A stretch of 64,000 nt of DNA from Amblyornis subalaris (taxonomy: Eukaryota; Chordata; Aves; Passeriformes; Ptilonorhynchidae). Made by a program: the position numbers and the translations under genes. The notes under the pieces are model-generated. The model did no database searches. It saw only the letters and a program-made list of their open reading frames with translations, and was not told the DNA's origin. This document shows, piece after piece, positions 24,796-37,797 of the stretch. Positions within the stretch are counted from its first letter, which is position 1, and each line of letters opens with the position of its first letter. The DNA is taken from positions 760,511 to 824,510 of the forward strand of contig JACAXG010000201.1 in the NCBI GenBank assembly GCA_018881555.1. The letters are read 5' to 3'.

Positions 24796-24908
24796 ATGGA
24801 GCGGGCGAAGATGGCGGAGCCGGAGAGCCTGGAGACGGCGGCGGAGCACGAGCGGATCCTGCGGGAGATCGAGAGCACGGACACGGCCTGCATCGGCCCC
24901 ACGCTCAG
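24796..24908 (+). CDS. EXOC6B: Exocyst complex component 6B, exon 1 only
   Basis: Encodes the first 37 residues of the Sec15-type exocyst subunit EXOC6B, which binds Rab11-class GTPases and helps tether secretory vesicles at the plasma membrane. The peptide begins MERAKMAEPESLETAAEHER and ends in TACIGPTLR, nearly identical to the human EXOC6B N terminus and clearly different from EXOC6, which begins MAENSESLG. The exon ends CTC AG followed by the donor GTGCGG, so the last Arg codon is split (phase 2). The ATG at 24796 has C at -3; the second in-frame ATG at 24811 (AAGATGG) has the better context, so initiation at Met6 is possible. The remaining exons lie beyond the window or were not recognised. 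Head-to-head with SPR, as in human. Confidence 0.93.
24808..24817 (+). promoter_or_regulatory. YY1-type motif over EXOC6B codons 5-8
   Basis: AAGATGGCGG is the consensus core for YY1 at start-proximal sites. Here it coincides with the second in-frame ATG (Met6-Ala7). Confidence 0.55.
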
Positions 24909-25720
24909 GTGCGGCACCGGGGGCTCCGCGGAGCTGCGGGGCTGGGGAGGCTTCGCCGGGGACGTGGCGGAGTTCTCCCGGCGCAGCCCGTGCCGCCCTC
25001 CGTCGGTTTCTGTCGCTTTCTGTCGGCGCTGCCGCGGGTGCGGCGCGGGATGGGGTCACCCCGCGGGATGCTCCGCGGCTCCTTTGTTCTCCCGTGGAGC
25101 ATCTTCCCCCCGGGGTCCGCATCTCCCGCGGCGGGGACAGCCCGGCTGCGGCTGCCGGCCGTGCGGAGCTCTCTCCGGCCCGGAGCGCCGCCGTTTCCCT
25201 GTTCCATCACCTTCCCTCCCTCCTTCCCGCTGGATCTGCCCTTCCACCCGCTGGGATTCGTGCGTGCTGCAGGTTTTGCCCCGGTGGCTCCTGGCGTGGT
25301 GTTAATCTAAAAGGTGCGTCTGGCGAGAAATCACCCGTTTTCTTAAAAAATGTGATGTTTTAGCTACGTTGTGCACATCTGTTCCTTCTTGCTGGACCGT
25401 GNCAGCATCACTGCCCTGAGATAACTCATTTCTCCTTCCCCGCCTTTAAAGTAGTGCAGAAGTTCTCCAAAGAACTTTAAATCCACCCGAAACGTTAGCC
25501 GAGCGCAGGTGTGTGCGTTACCCTCGGGATTGGGGATGGTACAATGGACAGAGGATATTTACAGCTCGTTGTGACCGCATTGATCGGCGAGGGGTGGGGG
25601 AGGCGAGAGGAGCGTTACCCAAAATACTCGGATTAAAGTGGAAATAGCTGCGTTATCGCAGAGTTAAATTCGGGGCTGGCCTGGGTTTCACCTCCCCCTT
25701 CAGCTGCTCCGCATCAGCCC

Positions 25721-25811
25721 CAGGTGCCGCCGATGTGGGAATCCAGGTGCCGCCGATGTGGGAATCCAGGTGCCGCCGATGTGGGAATCCAGGTGCCGCC
25801 GATGTGGGAAT
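25721..25811 (+). repeat. 23-bp tandem repeat, 4 copies, EXOC6B intron 1
   Basis: Four identical 23-mers, CAGGTGCCGCCGATGTGGG plus AATC, starting at 25721, 25744, 25767 and 25790. Near-perfect identity implies a recent array. Confidence 0.93.
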
Positions 25812-28800
25812 GGGCGCCAGGTGGGAACGGTTGGGCACAATCAGGAGCGGAGCCTCCCATCCCACCCCCTGCTTTGTTCCTTTGCCTTCAGTTTCCCCAA
25901 GTCATGGCTTGGGCTGGCTCCTGTGGCCTCTTTAAGATGAGGTGGCTCGGAGCTGTGGGACTTGCAGTGATGCTGCAGTGCTGGNACGGAGCTAAAGCGG
26001 GAAAGCTTTTCATTTGCGGAGCAGCAGAGCTCTGGATTGACTTTGGAATTGCCCATTTCTTCGCGTTTTTTGGACTTTTTGCAGTTTTCTTCGTGAAGTT
26101 TCCCGTGAAACGTTTCAAGGTAAACTGAACAGCGGGAGATGCTGAGAACTGGATTTATTAATGTGAAAGAACTGGTTTGGATGGCTGGGAAGCGCCAGGA
26201 GGAATGAAGAGTGTGGGTGGGTTTGTTTCCATTTCAGAGGGTGAAGTGCCGCTGATCTTGTTTTTTAGGATTAAAGTTGGGTGAGGAGTTGGGCTTGATG
26301 TGGAGCTTTGCATACCCACGGGAGAATCGCTCCGAAGTGTCTGGGCGTTACTGCATTAATGGTTGGAATGTGGGGATATTTCCTCAGGAATATTGACGAT
26401 AAGCACGAGCANTACCTGCTCCAAGGATTTCAGAGTTAAGCCGGACCAGCTCAGGGTAAACACGATGTGCTGCAGAGCCCGGAAAAGAGGATGGTGGAAA
26501 CTTTTTTNAAAAAGGTGACTCACTTCTTGTAGGCATCATGGAAGAATTGTGTGTCCAGGAGCCAGGCTGGCTTCCCTTCTAGGAACAGCACTCCCAGAGC
26601 ACAGCTCAGAGCCGCGCTGGGGNGGCTCCTGCCGCTGCCTTTGTTTGCGGAATTGGGCTTTTATCAGCTCCTTGCTCCTCCGAGCGAGATATTCCGAGAG
26701 CAATACTCCGTGGANTGCCGATTGCCACCCTGGGAGGGGATGGAGGGGTTAAGATGGGAACTGTAAGGTCCAACCAATTGATCTGTCTGGGTGGGTTTGC
26801 GTCCCACCCAGCAGGGAGAGAGTTTTGTGCTAGAAAAATGGCAAGTGTAGTAATTGCTGCCCTGGGGCAGGGCAAGGAGGAGATTGCTCCTTGAAGTCCC
26901 TTCCAGCGCTGTTTTCCCTCTGTGCTCTGGCTCTGGGAGTGGGTGCCGGAACTCCATTGTGCCAGTGTGCAGATGTGGGACCGGCCCGGCCCTCCTCGGG
27001 GACGGGAATTGCTTCCCAGATGGGAATTGGGACACAGGGAGGTGCTGCCACAGCCCTGGTGTGTCCCTTTTCCCTGGCACTGCTGCTGTGTCTGAAGGAC
27101 ACGGAGCTCAGGAGCCTGGGGGGATCCCCTGGAGCCTGTGATGCTCCTGGAATCAAAATCAGGATGACTTTCCTGCTGTTCAGCCTCTGCTAATTACACC
27201 CATTGCTTCTAATTCCACTTCCTTCTGCTGTTCTCATTCCCCTTTTTCTCTCTTTCTCTCATTACGCTTCATTATAGACAGTATTTTTGGATCCCCTTTC
27301 GATCTGGGTTTCAAAGGATCCNTTAATTCTGCAGGCTCATAAAACCTTTTAGGGGAAGAGAAAGTGTTTGTAGCTTAAAGCCAGCTCTTGGCTAAACTGT
27401 GACACCCAAGTGCTCCCATTTTTATTACGTGTAATTGACATTTCTTGCCGTTTAGTGAATTTTCCGGCCGTTTCAGCAGCGTTGTTTATTTATTTTGGGA
27501 AATCGGCGATGGCCTGTAATATTGCAGCCCTGGTCCCTGAGTGAAGATGGGTAGCAGTGAGGTTTTCTTGTGTGGCACCCCATAAATGCGCGTACATATT
27601 TACAAATGTATATATTTACGTAAATGTCTATATGTGTTCACCCCTGTGCTCAGCCTGGCATCTGAGGGGTGCCCCTGTGATTATCTGAATTCCAGGTAAT
27701 TTAANAGCAGTTTTTGGTTCCAGCCTGGGGATGTCTGGCTGTCCTTTCCTTCCCTGCGTTCCCCTGCAGTGTCCTTTAACTCCTGGTGTCACCCCTTGGC
27801 TCGGGCACAGCCCGGGATGAAGTCACTTCTGAATCTTCTCTTGGGTTCAGCCCNTCGAGCTGTGTCTGTCCCTCTTGAAAACCCTCGTGCTGCTCTCAGG
27901 CCGCGTCTGCAGCTTTTTGAGGCAGTGAAGGGTTTTTTAAGCAGCGTTTGATAAATTGAAGATGTTTTTAATCAGCATTGGGTGAATTAACGCAGCCCTG
28001 TGAGGCCACACAGGTGTGGTTACAGTGTTCCCGTGTCTGCTCTCCTCTTTAAACTCGGATAAAACCACACCACGCTGCAGTGTTCTCCTTGGAGCCTGGG
28101 AGGCTGGAGCAGGTCTTTCCCTCGGTTCTAGCAGGAATTGTTCCTTTCAGAGTGATTTCCTTGGGAGCTCAGTTCTCCGTGGTGTGGATCGCATCTCTCA
28201 TTGCTCCATGTGCACCTTCACTCCTGGTTCTCCTGCAGTGCCAGGTGCTGGGAGTGATCAGGATTTCCAAGGGCTTGTTGTTGTTCTCTGCCTGATTTCA
28301 GGGCTTGTTCCTGTGCCAGTGAGATCATCACTCTGCTTTTGTTTCCTTTTAGGTGTATATTTACTTTCCGGGTTGTTCCTTAGTGCTTGAGGCTTTATCG
28401 GCCCTGTTGGGGCTGGTACTTCCCAGTGTCCTGCTGGAAAAGTGGGAAATGCTGTGCCTCGGACAGGAATTAATCATCCAGTCTGGGCTTTTATACGGAA
28501 CTGTAGCAGATATGAAACTATTAAATATAATTGTGTGTGTGCAGAGATTACAGAGCTGTTGAACCCCGGAGTGAAATGAAGCTCTAGATGAGGTCGTGTT
28601 TCTGCTAAGCAGCTCCTGACTGGGATTAAAGCAGGGCTGTAATTGAGATGTGTTCCCTGATTCCTTTAGCAGCTCTTCCATGTCGGTGTCTGGGATTGGT
28701 GTTTTCCTGGCTGACCCGTTCCCTGTTCCAGCATCGCTCCACGGCCATTCNCTGCCTGTGACCTCCCTGTGCCTGGGTCCAGCTGAAACTGGGGAGCTCA

Positions 28801-28860
28801 AGGTCCTCATTCCTTTTTTTTNCCTAGGATTGTGGGTCTTGTGTCTTGAATGTTTGGCAG
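25812..28860. other. Intronic DNA without repeats
   Basis: About 3 kb free of recognisable CR1 next to exon 1. An AT-rich complex stretch around 27200-27650 contains TATATTTACGTAAATGTC. No exon seen. Confidence 0.45.
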
Positions 28861-29065
28861 ATCATAGAATCATGGAATGGTTTAGGAGGGAAGGGACTTG
28901 ATTCCAGTTCCACCTCCTGCCATGGGCAGGGACACCTTCCACCATCCCAGATTGCTCCAAGCCCTGTCCGGCCTGGNCTTCGACACTCCCAGGGATCCAG
29001 GGGCAGCCACAGCTTCTCTGGGAAATCCATGCCAGGACCTCCTCACCCTCACAGCTGGAAATTCC
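28861..29065 (-). mobile_element. CR1 3' fragment
   Basis: ATCATAGAATCATGGAATGG to CCTCACCCTCACAGCTGG, antisense, in EXOC6B intron 1. Confidence 0.9.
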
Positions 29066-32000
29066 GTGAGCTGTACATGGAATGGACAGGGAATGTTCTC
29101 TGGGTTATTTTCTCCTGTAGCTTCCANTGGAGCCGAGTTGGAACTCTGACAGCTCTGTTCCCCTGTCATTCGGGATTCTGGTGCTGAACTTGGAAAACTG
29201 AGGCTTTTCTCCTAGACATAAACTTATGGAGTCCAGCAAGTGCTGGGATTCTTCCTTAGCCCCTCTGAGCTCCCAGCATCTTCTAACCTGGGAGTTGTGG
29301 CTTCGNTATGAGTCCTGAGGTAAACTCTGATGGAAAACGGATCTGGGTGGAAAAATAACCCAGCTAAAGAATGTTTGGCTGTGTGGTATCCCAGATTTCC
29401 AGCCCAGAGAGGAGGTTGTGTGGGGATGGGAGAGAGGGACTTGGTAGGGACACAAGCTAGGATTGAGTTTTGCTGGATTTATAAAAGCTCGGGCAGTTTG
29501 TCCAGGCAGACACAAACCTGGGTCATTCCTGCTCNGTGGCCATGGACACTGGCGGGGCTTGGTCGGGCTGCCTGGGGTTGTCCCCCTTTTCCCACCTTCT
29601 GGGAGTTCTTTCAGCTGGATCTGCTCCCCCCACTCCATCCTGGGCTTGTTTGTGGCCTCCCAGTGTCTAGACTGGCACTGGGGTTTGGTGCAGGGCGCTG
29701 GGCTGGGGCCAGCGCTGCTGTCAGCCATCCCTGGGCTCGGATGTGTCCCTTCCCTGCGGTTCCCTGTCCCTTCCCTGCAGCTCCCTCAGCCGGTGGGACA
29801 CCGCTTGGGTTGTTTGGGGATGTAGCCGGTCCGTGGGGTTTGGATGAGCACGGAAACCGTGGCAGGAGCAGGAGCATCACTTGGAGCCCTCTGGGCCGGG
29901 TGCTGGGAGCGGAGGGTGGCCGGGCTGGTCCCAATCTTTGTTCCAGGGGGTGACATGAGGATAAGGTCTGTGGTGCAGATGTGGAGCGAGGAGCGGCGAC
30001 AGACTGTGGCTTAACAGCTTCCCTGGATTTGGTTTGGAGTGGAGGAGTGATGAGGGAACTTCCGATCACTCCTGGGATAACCTTTACTGGTGGAAGGGGC
30101 TGGGATTGCTGGGCTCTGTCCAGCAGCCGTGGGTAGGAGGGAGGGAGNCCCTGGATGAGCTTTGGGATGAAGGGGACCTTCCCTCCCACATGCCAGGACT
30201 AGGAAGCGTCTCCTCAGGGTCCCAGGCACAGCAGGAATTGAAGAACATCCGAAAATCATCCCCAGCATCTGTCAAAGTCCCCTGAGAACTTACACAGAGC
30301 TAAACCTACACTGAGTGGTTCTGACCCTTGGCTCCACGAATCCCATCTCCAGCAGCCCCGTCCCTTCTGTCCTGTGCAGAATTCGTGGAATATCAGCTCC
30401 CAGCAAGGAAGAAAGAGCACAGGCTGTCTAGACACGGAGTGCTGGCCACAGAGCTCGCTCAGGAAGCTGCTTGGAACAACTGTCAATTGTCTGCTCATAA
30501 AAACCTCCCAGGATCTTTTGAAGGATCTTTCAGCCCATTTTCCTGCCACCCACACAGGGAATCTGCAACCTCCTGAGAACTGGAGCCTGGGCCTCTCTTC
30601 ATGTGTCCATAATTAAGTGTCTCTTAAAAGACAGTTCACTGCAGCCCTGCTGGAATTGTATTATCATTCCCTTCTGGTCAGGCTGATGCTGTGCAGCTCC
30701 CAAGTTTTTTGGTGGGGAGGAAAAAGTATCAGGAATTTGTCCTGTGAAATAATCAGCATTTATGATCCAGACTGCTCTGGCTTAATGCGTGNGGCATCAG
30801 CACCTCTGCCTGAAGGTGTTTCCTCAATTATCTCGGGTTTTAGGGATACTTTCCCCTCATTGGTGCTGAGGTTCTGCAAACGACTCAGAGATGGTGGATC
30901 CTTGTAATTCCCATAACCTGTTCTATTCCGGCCCTGCTGCGATCAGAAGGAACAGCTTGCACTGCTCCATTATTTATACTCTGGATTTTCTCNGGCTTTC
31001 TCACACCAGTACATTCCTGTCTGGAATGTCATGAATCACTGTCAGAGGACATCTTAGCAAATGCCTGTTCCTGTTCTGTGGGATGTGGGAATTCATTCCC
31101 TGCTCACCCTCCCGGCACCCCGTGTGCGACAGGAATGNGATAGCAGTGCTGGGAGGTGGGAAGCTAAAAGGGGAGATTCCCCTGGAATTTCCAGGGAAAG
31201 GCTGCTCTGCTGAGGGGTTTGGATGTCTCTGGAGCTGTCCCTGTGGATGACTTTGCAGTATTTCATCCTGAGCTGGCGGCTGAGCTCATCTTTGGCGCTC
31301 TGCTGTCCTGCCTGGAGAGGAGTGTGGAAAAGCGGGAGCTGGGCTGGTTGTCCCTGTGCAGGCAGAGTCCTGGGCCATTTCAGTCCACCCAGCCTGTCCC
31401 TTCTGTCTTTGTGGCGCGGTGGTTGGAGGGATTCTTGTCCTTTTCTCCCATAAATCAAACGAACTGNCGGTTCAGTCCGGGGCTGCAGCACGGGAACGGC
31501 TCTGCCTGTCGGAATCTGTGTCCCAAAGGAGAGCGAACNCAACCCTTGGGAAAACGCTGGAAGGGCTGGGATTGCTTCATCTGGAGGAGACAAGACAGGC
31601 CCACAATTCATCTTCGGATGCAGAATGGGCTGTTGAGAAGAGGAAGAAAAGCTCTTTGCTGGAATCTGGGCTGCAATGGCAGCAGGGATTTAGGAGAGAT
31701 GAAGTGCTTCCTAACGGGGAAAATCATGGGAATGCTGGTACTGGCTGTGCCGAAAGCTTCCCCTCATTGTCCTGGCTCAGGGGGGAGGAGTGGTGCTTAT
31801 CCCGGGATCACAGAGCAAACACTGCCTCGTCCTTCCAGGCTTTTGCAGGTTGGACTTTGGGCACGGTTTGTGCCAGAGATTCTCCGTTCAGGAGCTTCCN
31901 ATGGGTCTTTCCTCCACCACTCGTTCCTCCCCATTTTCAGTCCTTTCCCGCTGAACCATTCAGAGCGATGAGTTCTGCAGTTTAATTGTGTCTTTAATTC

Positions 32001-33499
32001 CTTTAGGGTCGAGCTTTGGTGGCTTTGGTTGCTGGGGCCAGGTCTAGGCTGTCACAGAGGATTAGGAGAAATATCAACTCACTCGGATTTTTATTTTTTT
32101 TCCCTTCCAAGCGGCAGGTTCTTAATGAATTCCCTCTTTTCTCCTGGCAGAGCTGCTCTGATTGCTCATTATCGCTGCTGCTGTTCTTTCCTCGTGCAGC
32201 TCTCACCTTTTTGTGGTGATGCTGGGAAGATCAGGGGCATCAGCNTGCAGATTCGCGTATGGATATGTGGGAAGGGCCACAGGGCTGATTTTTGCTTTGT
32301 TTTCTCCTCTTTTTCTTGCATTCTCTGTGCTCGGAGCTGATACTTGTGACACTGCTGGTGCTCTGGGTGGGCTGTGAAGGGTTTTTAAAGGGTTTGTGCC
32401 CTCCCCGTGCCCTGCCCTGCTCACACGGGGCTCTCCTTGTCCTTTTGTCACCTGATCCTCTCTCTCGCAAGATCCGTTGCAGCTTTTTGGCTTTGGAGCC
32501 GATCCAAGGGAATAGNTGTGTGTCCTCTGCAAAATGTCATCTTGATGTCCAGTCCCTTGTGGAAAAATCTGGATTAGAGGAACAGAGAGCATTTATTATT
32601 ATGGTTTTTTGAATTTTCACAATGCTTTCAACATTGAAGTGCATTTGGGAGACCACATCCCCCTGGTTAACCAGTCTGGCTCCTTCCAAGAGTCCTGGTG
32701 AAGGAAACGTGGGAATGCCACCCAGAGAATCTCTTGTGTCCTTTGCTGTATTGTACTTTTTCAACATATTTTTAAACTATTTAATAACAAAAAAAATAAT
32801 TCCTATTTCTACTTTGCCCAGTCATGTAGAAGAGCTTTCCTTGAACTCCCACTTCCTTGCTCTGGCAGCTTTCCTGCTCCTGATGTTTGAAGAAGCTCCT
32901 CATTATTCCTGTATTAGCTAATTAGCTCTTCACATGGCTTGCTTTCTGGCATGGATAATTGTGCACGTGTGCTTAGCTGCAATCCGGCCTCTTGAATTTT
33001 CCAGGGGAGGANATTTTTTCCTTTTTATTCCTTGAAAATCTCCTCTGCTGCTGTTTAACCCCGGTGAGGGGGGTGCGAATATTTAAATTCTTTTTCCAGA
33101 GTTAGCACACCTCGGAGCACAGAAATGGCTTTTCAGCACTTTCATTGCCACCCACGAGCATTTANTGCTTGGAGCTGTTCCTCTGGAATTCCCTTTTTGG
33201 GTAGGGAAGGAGTGAATCCCCACACTGCTGTTATTCCCTGTGATATGGGATGGTCACAGTTTTATCCCTGCTCCCACCAGGGTGCTGGGTTTGGGTGTTT
33301 TATCCCAACTCTTGCCCCTCATTAACACTTCAGAGGGTGGAGAAGCAGCACTTCCCACTGGGGGTTGTCCTGACTCTGGGAAGAAAATCCTTTGGCAAAC
33401 CTAAATCCTGAATCTTGGCTCAGCTCCCTCGTTTCCTATGGAGCATCTTGTGGGAAGGGNTTGGGATTAGGGTGGGCACGGTCTGTCAGCGGTGAGGTG
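29066..33499. other. Intronic DNA, nothing recognised
   Basis: Unique sequence; the AT-rich part at 32740-32960 (TTTAATAACAAAAAAAAT, TTAGCTAATTAGCTC) is the most enhancer-like. No exon or repeat family recognised. Confidence 0.4.
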
Positions 33500-33936
33500 G
33501 GGAGGATGGCCTTGTGGAGGAGCTGGATTCTGAGCGTGTCCAGGGAAGGGCTGAGGGAGCTGGGAAAGGGGCTCAGCCTGGAGAAAAGGAGGATCCAGAG
33601 GGACCTTTTCCCTCTTGGGAATTCCCTGACAGGAGGGGGCAGCCAGGGGGGGTTGGGCTCTGCTCCCAGGGAACAGGGACAGGAGGAGAGGGAACGGCCT
33701 CGAGCTGTGCCAGGGGAGATTTNGATTGGATATTTGGAAAATTCCTTCCTGGAAAGGGCTGTAAAGCATTGGAACAGACTGTCCGGGGCAGGGGTGGAGT
33801 CCTCATCCCTGGAGGGATTTAAAATCCCTGTGGATGTGACACTGGGGGACATGGGGCAGTGGTGAACGTGGTGCTGCTGNGTTGGTGCTTGGACTTGATG
33901 ATCTTAAAGGTCTTTTCCAAGGATTGTGTGATTTCC
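33500..33936 (+). mobile_element. CR1 3' region
   Basis: AGGGCTGAGGGAGCTGGG, AGCCAGGGGGGGTTGGGC and the terminus TTGATGATCTTAAAGGTC, TTTTCCAAGGATTGTGTG. Confidence 0.92.
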
Positions 33937-34704
33937 AGGGAGCAGCTGCCCAAGCCTCTGGGGAGGGTTTGTGCTGCTCCCAGTGGGTTTGAGGAGCCTC
34001 CAGAAGGGCTTTCCTCTGGATTGTGCTGCCCCAGAGCAGTCNCTTGTCACCCCTGGCGAGGGCAGGCGCGGTGACCCCTCTGCTGGTGCTGTCCTGCTCA
34101 AGGTGGTTCCACCCATAATTCCCTGAAAAGTCTGACTGGAGGAGCCCAGGCTGCNCAGGATTTCCTGTGGCTGTGCTTGAAGGAATCACGTCCTTTAATA
34201 AATCTCTGGATGCAGTTTGAGGTCATGATAAAGAATTATTTGGACAAAGCTCTCAGGGACAGGGTGGGATTCTTGGAGTCGTCCTGTGCAGGGCCAGGAG
34301 TTGATCCAGCTCGGGCTAGAAATGATTCCATGATTTCTTGGGAATGCCCAGCCTGTTGTCCGTGTTGCAGGAGTGAGGATGCACACTGTGCCTGCCTGCT
34401 GGAGCTTCCTCTCTGCACTTCCAAATCCATTTTGATTTGGAAAATGAGCACAGGGATAATTGGTTCTCCTGCTGGGTTGGCCTCGGGGCTGGCAATTTGC
34501 TCGGGCAGGATTCACGCCATGGGCTCTGCTTCCAGGCCCTGGGACAAAGGAGCAGCAGGTCAGGGAATCCTCAACCAGAGCCACTCAGAAAGCTGAGGAT
34601 GAGCTGGTGATATTCCTGCTTTTTGGGTGCCTTGTGGGATTTTAAGGTACAGCTGGCAGTGATGGAAAGGTCCAACTGTGCAGAGGTGACTTTCCTTCCT
34701 GAAC

Positions 34705-34795
34705 TTCCAGGTGGTTTNGGTTNGNAGGGATCTTAAAACCATCAAATTCCAACCTCTGCTGTGGGCAGGGACATTCCCACAGTGGCCCAGGAATC
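34705..34795 (-). mobile_element. CR1 3' terminus, degraded
   Basis: GGGATCTTAAAACCATCAAA, then CCAACCTCTGCTGTGGGC and GGGACATTCCCACAG, with three N. Confidence 0.75.
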
Positions 34796-35043
34796 CTGGG
34801 ATNCATTTAATGACCTGTTACCTGGCCTTGGGGTTTTTTTAATAATTTTCCTCCACCTGACTACCCAGTGGAGGCCAAGGATGCCCATGGATCGGGATGT
34901 GGGATGTGNGGCTGGGACCAAGGCTCAGCTCTGCCCTCGCTCACAAAAAGAACAAACAAAATCTCCTTAAAATCCCTNAGTGATGGGAAGAGATTGCCTG
35001 GGTTTTCCTATAAAAGGTTCACTGAGAAGCCAAGTGGTGTTGT

Positions 35044-35068
35044 TTTCCTCTTCCCCCCCCCCCCCATG
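35044..35068 (+). repeat. Poly(C) tract
   Basis: TTCC followed by about 13 consecutive C in EXOC6B intron 1. Confidence 0.9.
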
Positions 35069-35677
35069 GCCTTCCAAAGGGGACAGAAAGGGACAGGATG
35101 AGTGTGAGGAGCATTTCCCCCTCCCTGCTGAGTACTGAAGAGCTCCAAAGTAGGAGAAGCTGCTGGAAGTGTGGAGGCAGCTCCTGGCAGGGTTTTGGGG
35201 GAGGGACACAGCTGCAGACTTGAATTCCAGGCTGTTGTCTGGAATCCCATGGGAATGTGAACTTCCTTGCCAGCAGATACAATCTCCTGGAAGATGGTAC
35301 CTGTTAAAGGAATGTTTTCCATGTGTTGCTGCACAGGTGACACAGTGGGAANGTGGCTTTATTGTGTGCGTGTAGGGAGGGTTGGACTCGCTCTGGAAAA
35401 GGTCCAGGAGCGGGAGCTGCTGTGNGATATGGGATGTTATGGACCAGGATGAACGGAAGAGGGGTCAAGTCTTGGAGAAAGAATGGAGGAAATTTGGGGC
35501 TTTTCAACCCAGAGTGAATTTTCCCGTGGTCTTGGCTCAGGAACCAGCCTGGTGGGATTTTCCTGCGGGAGGGAGGTGTTGCCTTTGGTAGAAATAGAAA
35601 GTCCATGCTCAGCTCCCTCGGTAGGGATTAATAATCCCAGATTACCCCTTTAATCTTCCAGACTTCATTGCTCATCA

Positions 35678-35985
35678 CTTCTGGAATGGTTTGTGTGGAA
35701 AGGGATCTTAAAGCTCCTTTATTCCACCCCCTGCCATGGGCAGGGACACCTCANACTACCTCAGGCTGCTCCAAGCCCTGTCCAGCCTGGCCTTGGACAC
35801 TGCCAGGGATCCAGGGGCAGCCACAGCTTCTCTGGGCAACCTGTGCCAGGGCATCCCCACCCTCCCAGCCAGGAATTCCTTCCCAATATCCCATCTCTCC
35901 CTGCCCTCTGGCAGTGGGAAGCCATTCCCTGTGTCCTGTCCCTCCATGCCTTGTCCCAAGTCCCTCTCCAGCTCCCCTGGAGCAT
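35678..35985 (-). mobile_element. CR1 3' fragment
   Basis: TCTGGAATGGTTTGTGTGG through GGGCAGGGACACCTCA to CCCAAGTCCCTCTCCAGCTC, antisense. Confidence 0.9.
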
Positions 35986-37424
35986 CCTCCTCCTACCTGT
36001 GGGTGATATTTTGTGCTGAAATCACGTCAAGCCCCGGGAATTTGGGTTTGAATCTCTCCCCTGCCAAACCCCAATCCCAGTCCTTCCTCTCCCCTGTCAC
36101 GTGCTGGCCCCGTTTGCTTCTCGCTTGGGAAGCAGCAGCTAAAAATGAACATTTTCAGTTGGTGCCGTGCCACGGATTGTGCCGTGCCAGACAAACTCTG
36201 TGCTCTTGCTTCGGGAGAGAATTCCAAAATAGGTGCTGGAAGGGAACTTGGTGGATGACACATCNATGGATTCAGTAAAACATGTCAGGGCTGTTTGTGT
36301 TTTTATAAAATGCCTTCAATACTATTGTGCAGCTCAAGGGGATGTGAAATCTTCTGCCAAAAATAGTTGTAATAGGAAAANAACGCAGCAGTTTTTTGGC
36401 CCTGCATGAAGTGTTTATTTTTTGCACTTAATCTTCATTTCTTGATTTTATTTCTTAACCTGAATTTCTGGCCGTCCGAAGCTAATAACTAAATATTTTC
36501 TCTTGGGAAGCACAATCTAATTTCATTCCCGTCTGATTCTCCCAAATAATAGAAATCCACGCAGAATAACCTTGAAATAAAATAGTTTTATTATTTTCCT
36601 TAAAATCATCTGTCTCTTGGACATANAGGTGAGGTCAAACCCTTTGTAACACCTCATTCCAGAGCATCCCTGGAGCTGGGATGTGGGATGCAGCTTTGTT
36701 TGGATTCAGGTTCAGTTTTTTTAGGTTTTCCCTCTCGAATGGATCTCTGTGTCTTACCCAGGACGAGCTTTTGGTCGTGCAGGTTAAGGGCACAATCAGA
36801 ATTCTTTTTGCTTGATCGTTTTTGGTGCTGGTGCTCAGATTTGGGTCTGGCACGGAAGTTTTGAATGTNCAGGATGCTCTTAAATTCTGCTCCAAACCGG
36901 GCCAGCTCGGCAGCGCTTTAATTTTTATTGGAAACTCTAAGTAATAATAAATAATAATGGAGTTAGAAAAACAAAATATGGGGGATGTCGGTGCTTAAGA
37001 GCCTGTTGTGCTCCCTGCCTGCCCTCAGAGTCCTCAGGCTTTAGGAGGGAACGANAACAAAGCCGTGTTTAATTATCCGCGGGGCTAACACTGCCGAGCA
37101 GAGGCTGCAGGCAGTGCCNGGGACGGAAAAATAAATGGAAGCTGGAAATAAAAGCAGGAAGTGCANGTTGAGATTCAACCTGGCTCGACCCGAGTGACGC
37201 TGCCGTGAAAAATAACTGAGAGTGTCTGCCNGAGCGCACGAAAACCCAGCTCCTCGGCGAGGCCGGAATAACATCCCAAACAAAGGGCCCCGGTGGGAAC
37301 AGAGCACGCGGAAGGTGTTGCCAGCGGGAATTCCGTGCGGAGATCCCCGGGGCTGTTGTGCTTGCACCCTCTGGACCTGGTGGGAGGACTGGGCTGGGTG
37401 GGGCAATCCCAGGGACAGGGAGAA
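35986..37424. other. Intronic DNA with AT-rich complex block
   Basis: 36260-36640 is AT-rich and non-repetitive (GCTAATAACTAAATATTTTC, CTCCCAAATAATAGAAATCC). 37170-37350 is a small CpG-rich pocket. No exon. Confidence 0.4.
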
Positions 37425-37797
37425 TGGATTGGGAGCTGGGAATGTTCACCTGGAGAAGAGAAGGCTCCAGGGAGAGCTCAGAGCCTAAAGGGGCTCCAGG
37501 AGAGCTGGAGAGGGACTTGGGACAAGGCATGGAGGGACAGGACACAGAGAATGGCTGGAGGGCAGGGATAGATGGGATATTGGGAAGGATTTCCTGGCTG
37601 TGAGGGTGGGGAAGGACTGGCATAGAAATCCCAGAGAAGCTGTGGCTGCCCCTGGATCCNTGGNAGTGNCCAAGGCCAGGCTGGNNNGGGCTTGGAGCNA
37701 CCTGGGNTAGTGGAAGGTGTCCCTGCCTGTGGGAGGGNGTGGGATGGGATGAGCTTTAAGGTCCTTCCAACCCAAACCATTCCATGATTCCATGCTC
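37425..37797 (+). mobile_element. CR1 3' region
   Basis: GTTCACCTGGAGAAGAGAAGG to the terminus AAGGTCCTTCCAACCCAAACC and ATTCCATGATTCCATG. Several N fall in the middle. Confidence 0.92.

Noticed and set aside
23225..25363. A 712-codon open frame, and other long ones on both strands, over the EXOC6B promoter
   Set aside because: They run through a minisatellite and 295 N, consist of Pro/Ser/Arg/His repeats, and cross the EXOC6B start out of frame. Only the 113-nt EXOC6B exon within them is supported.
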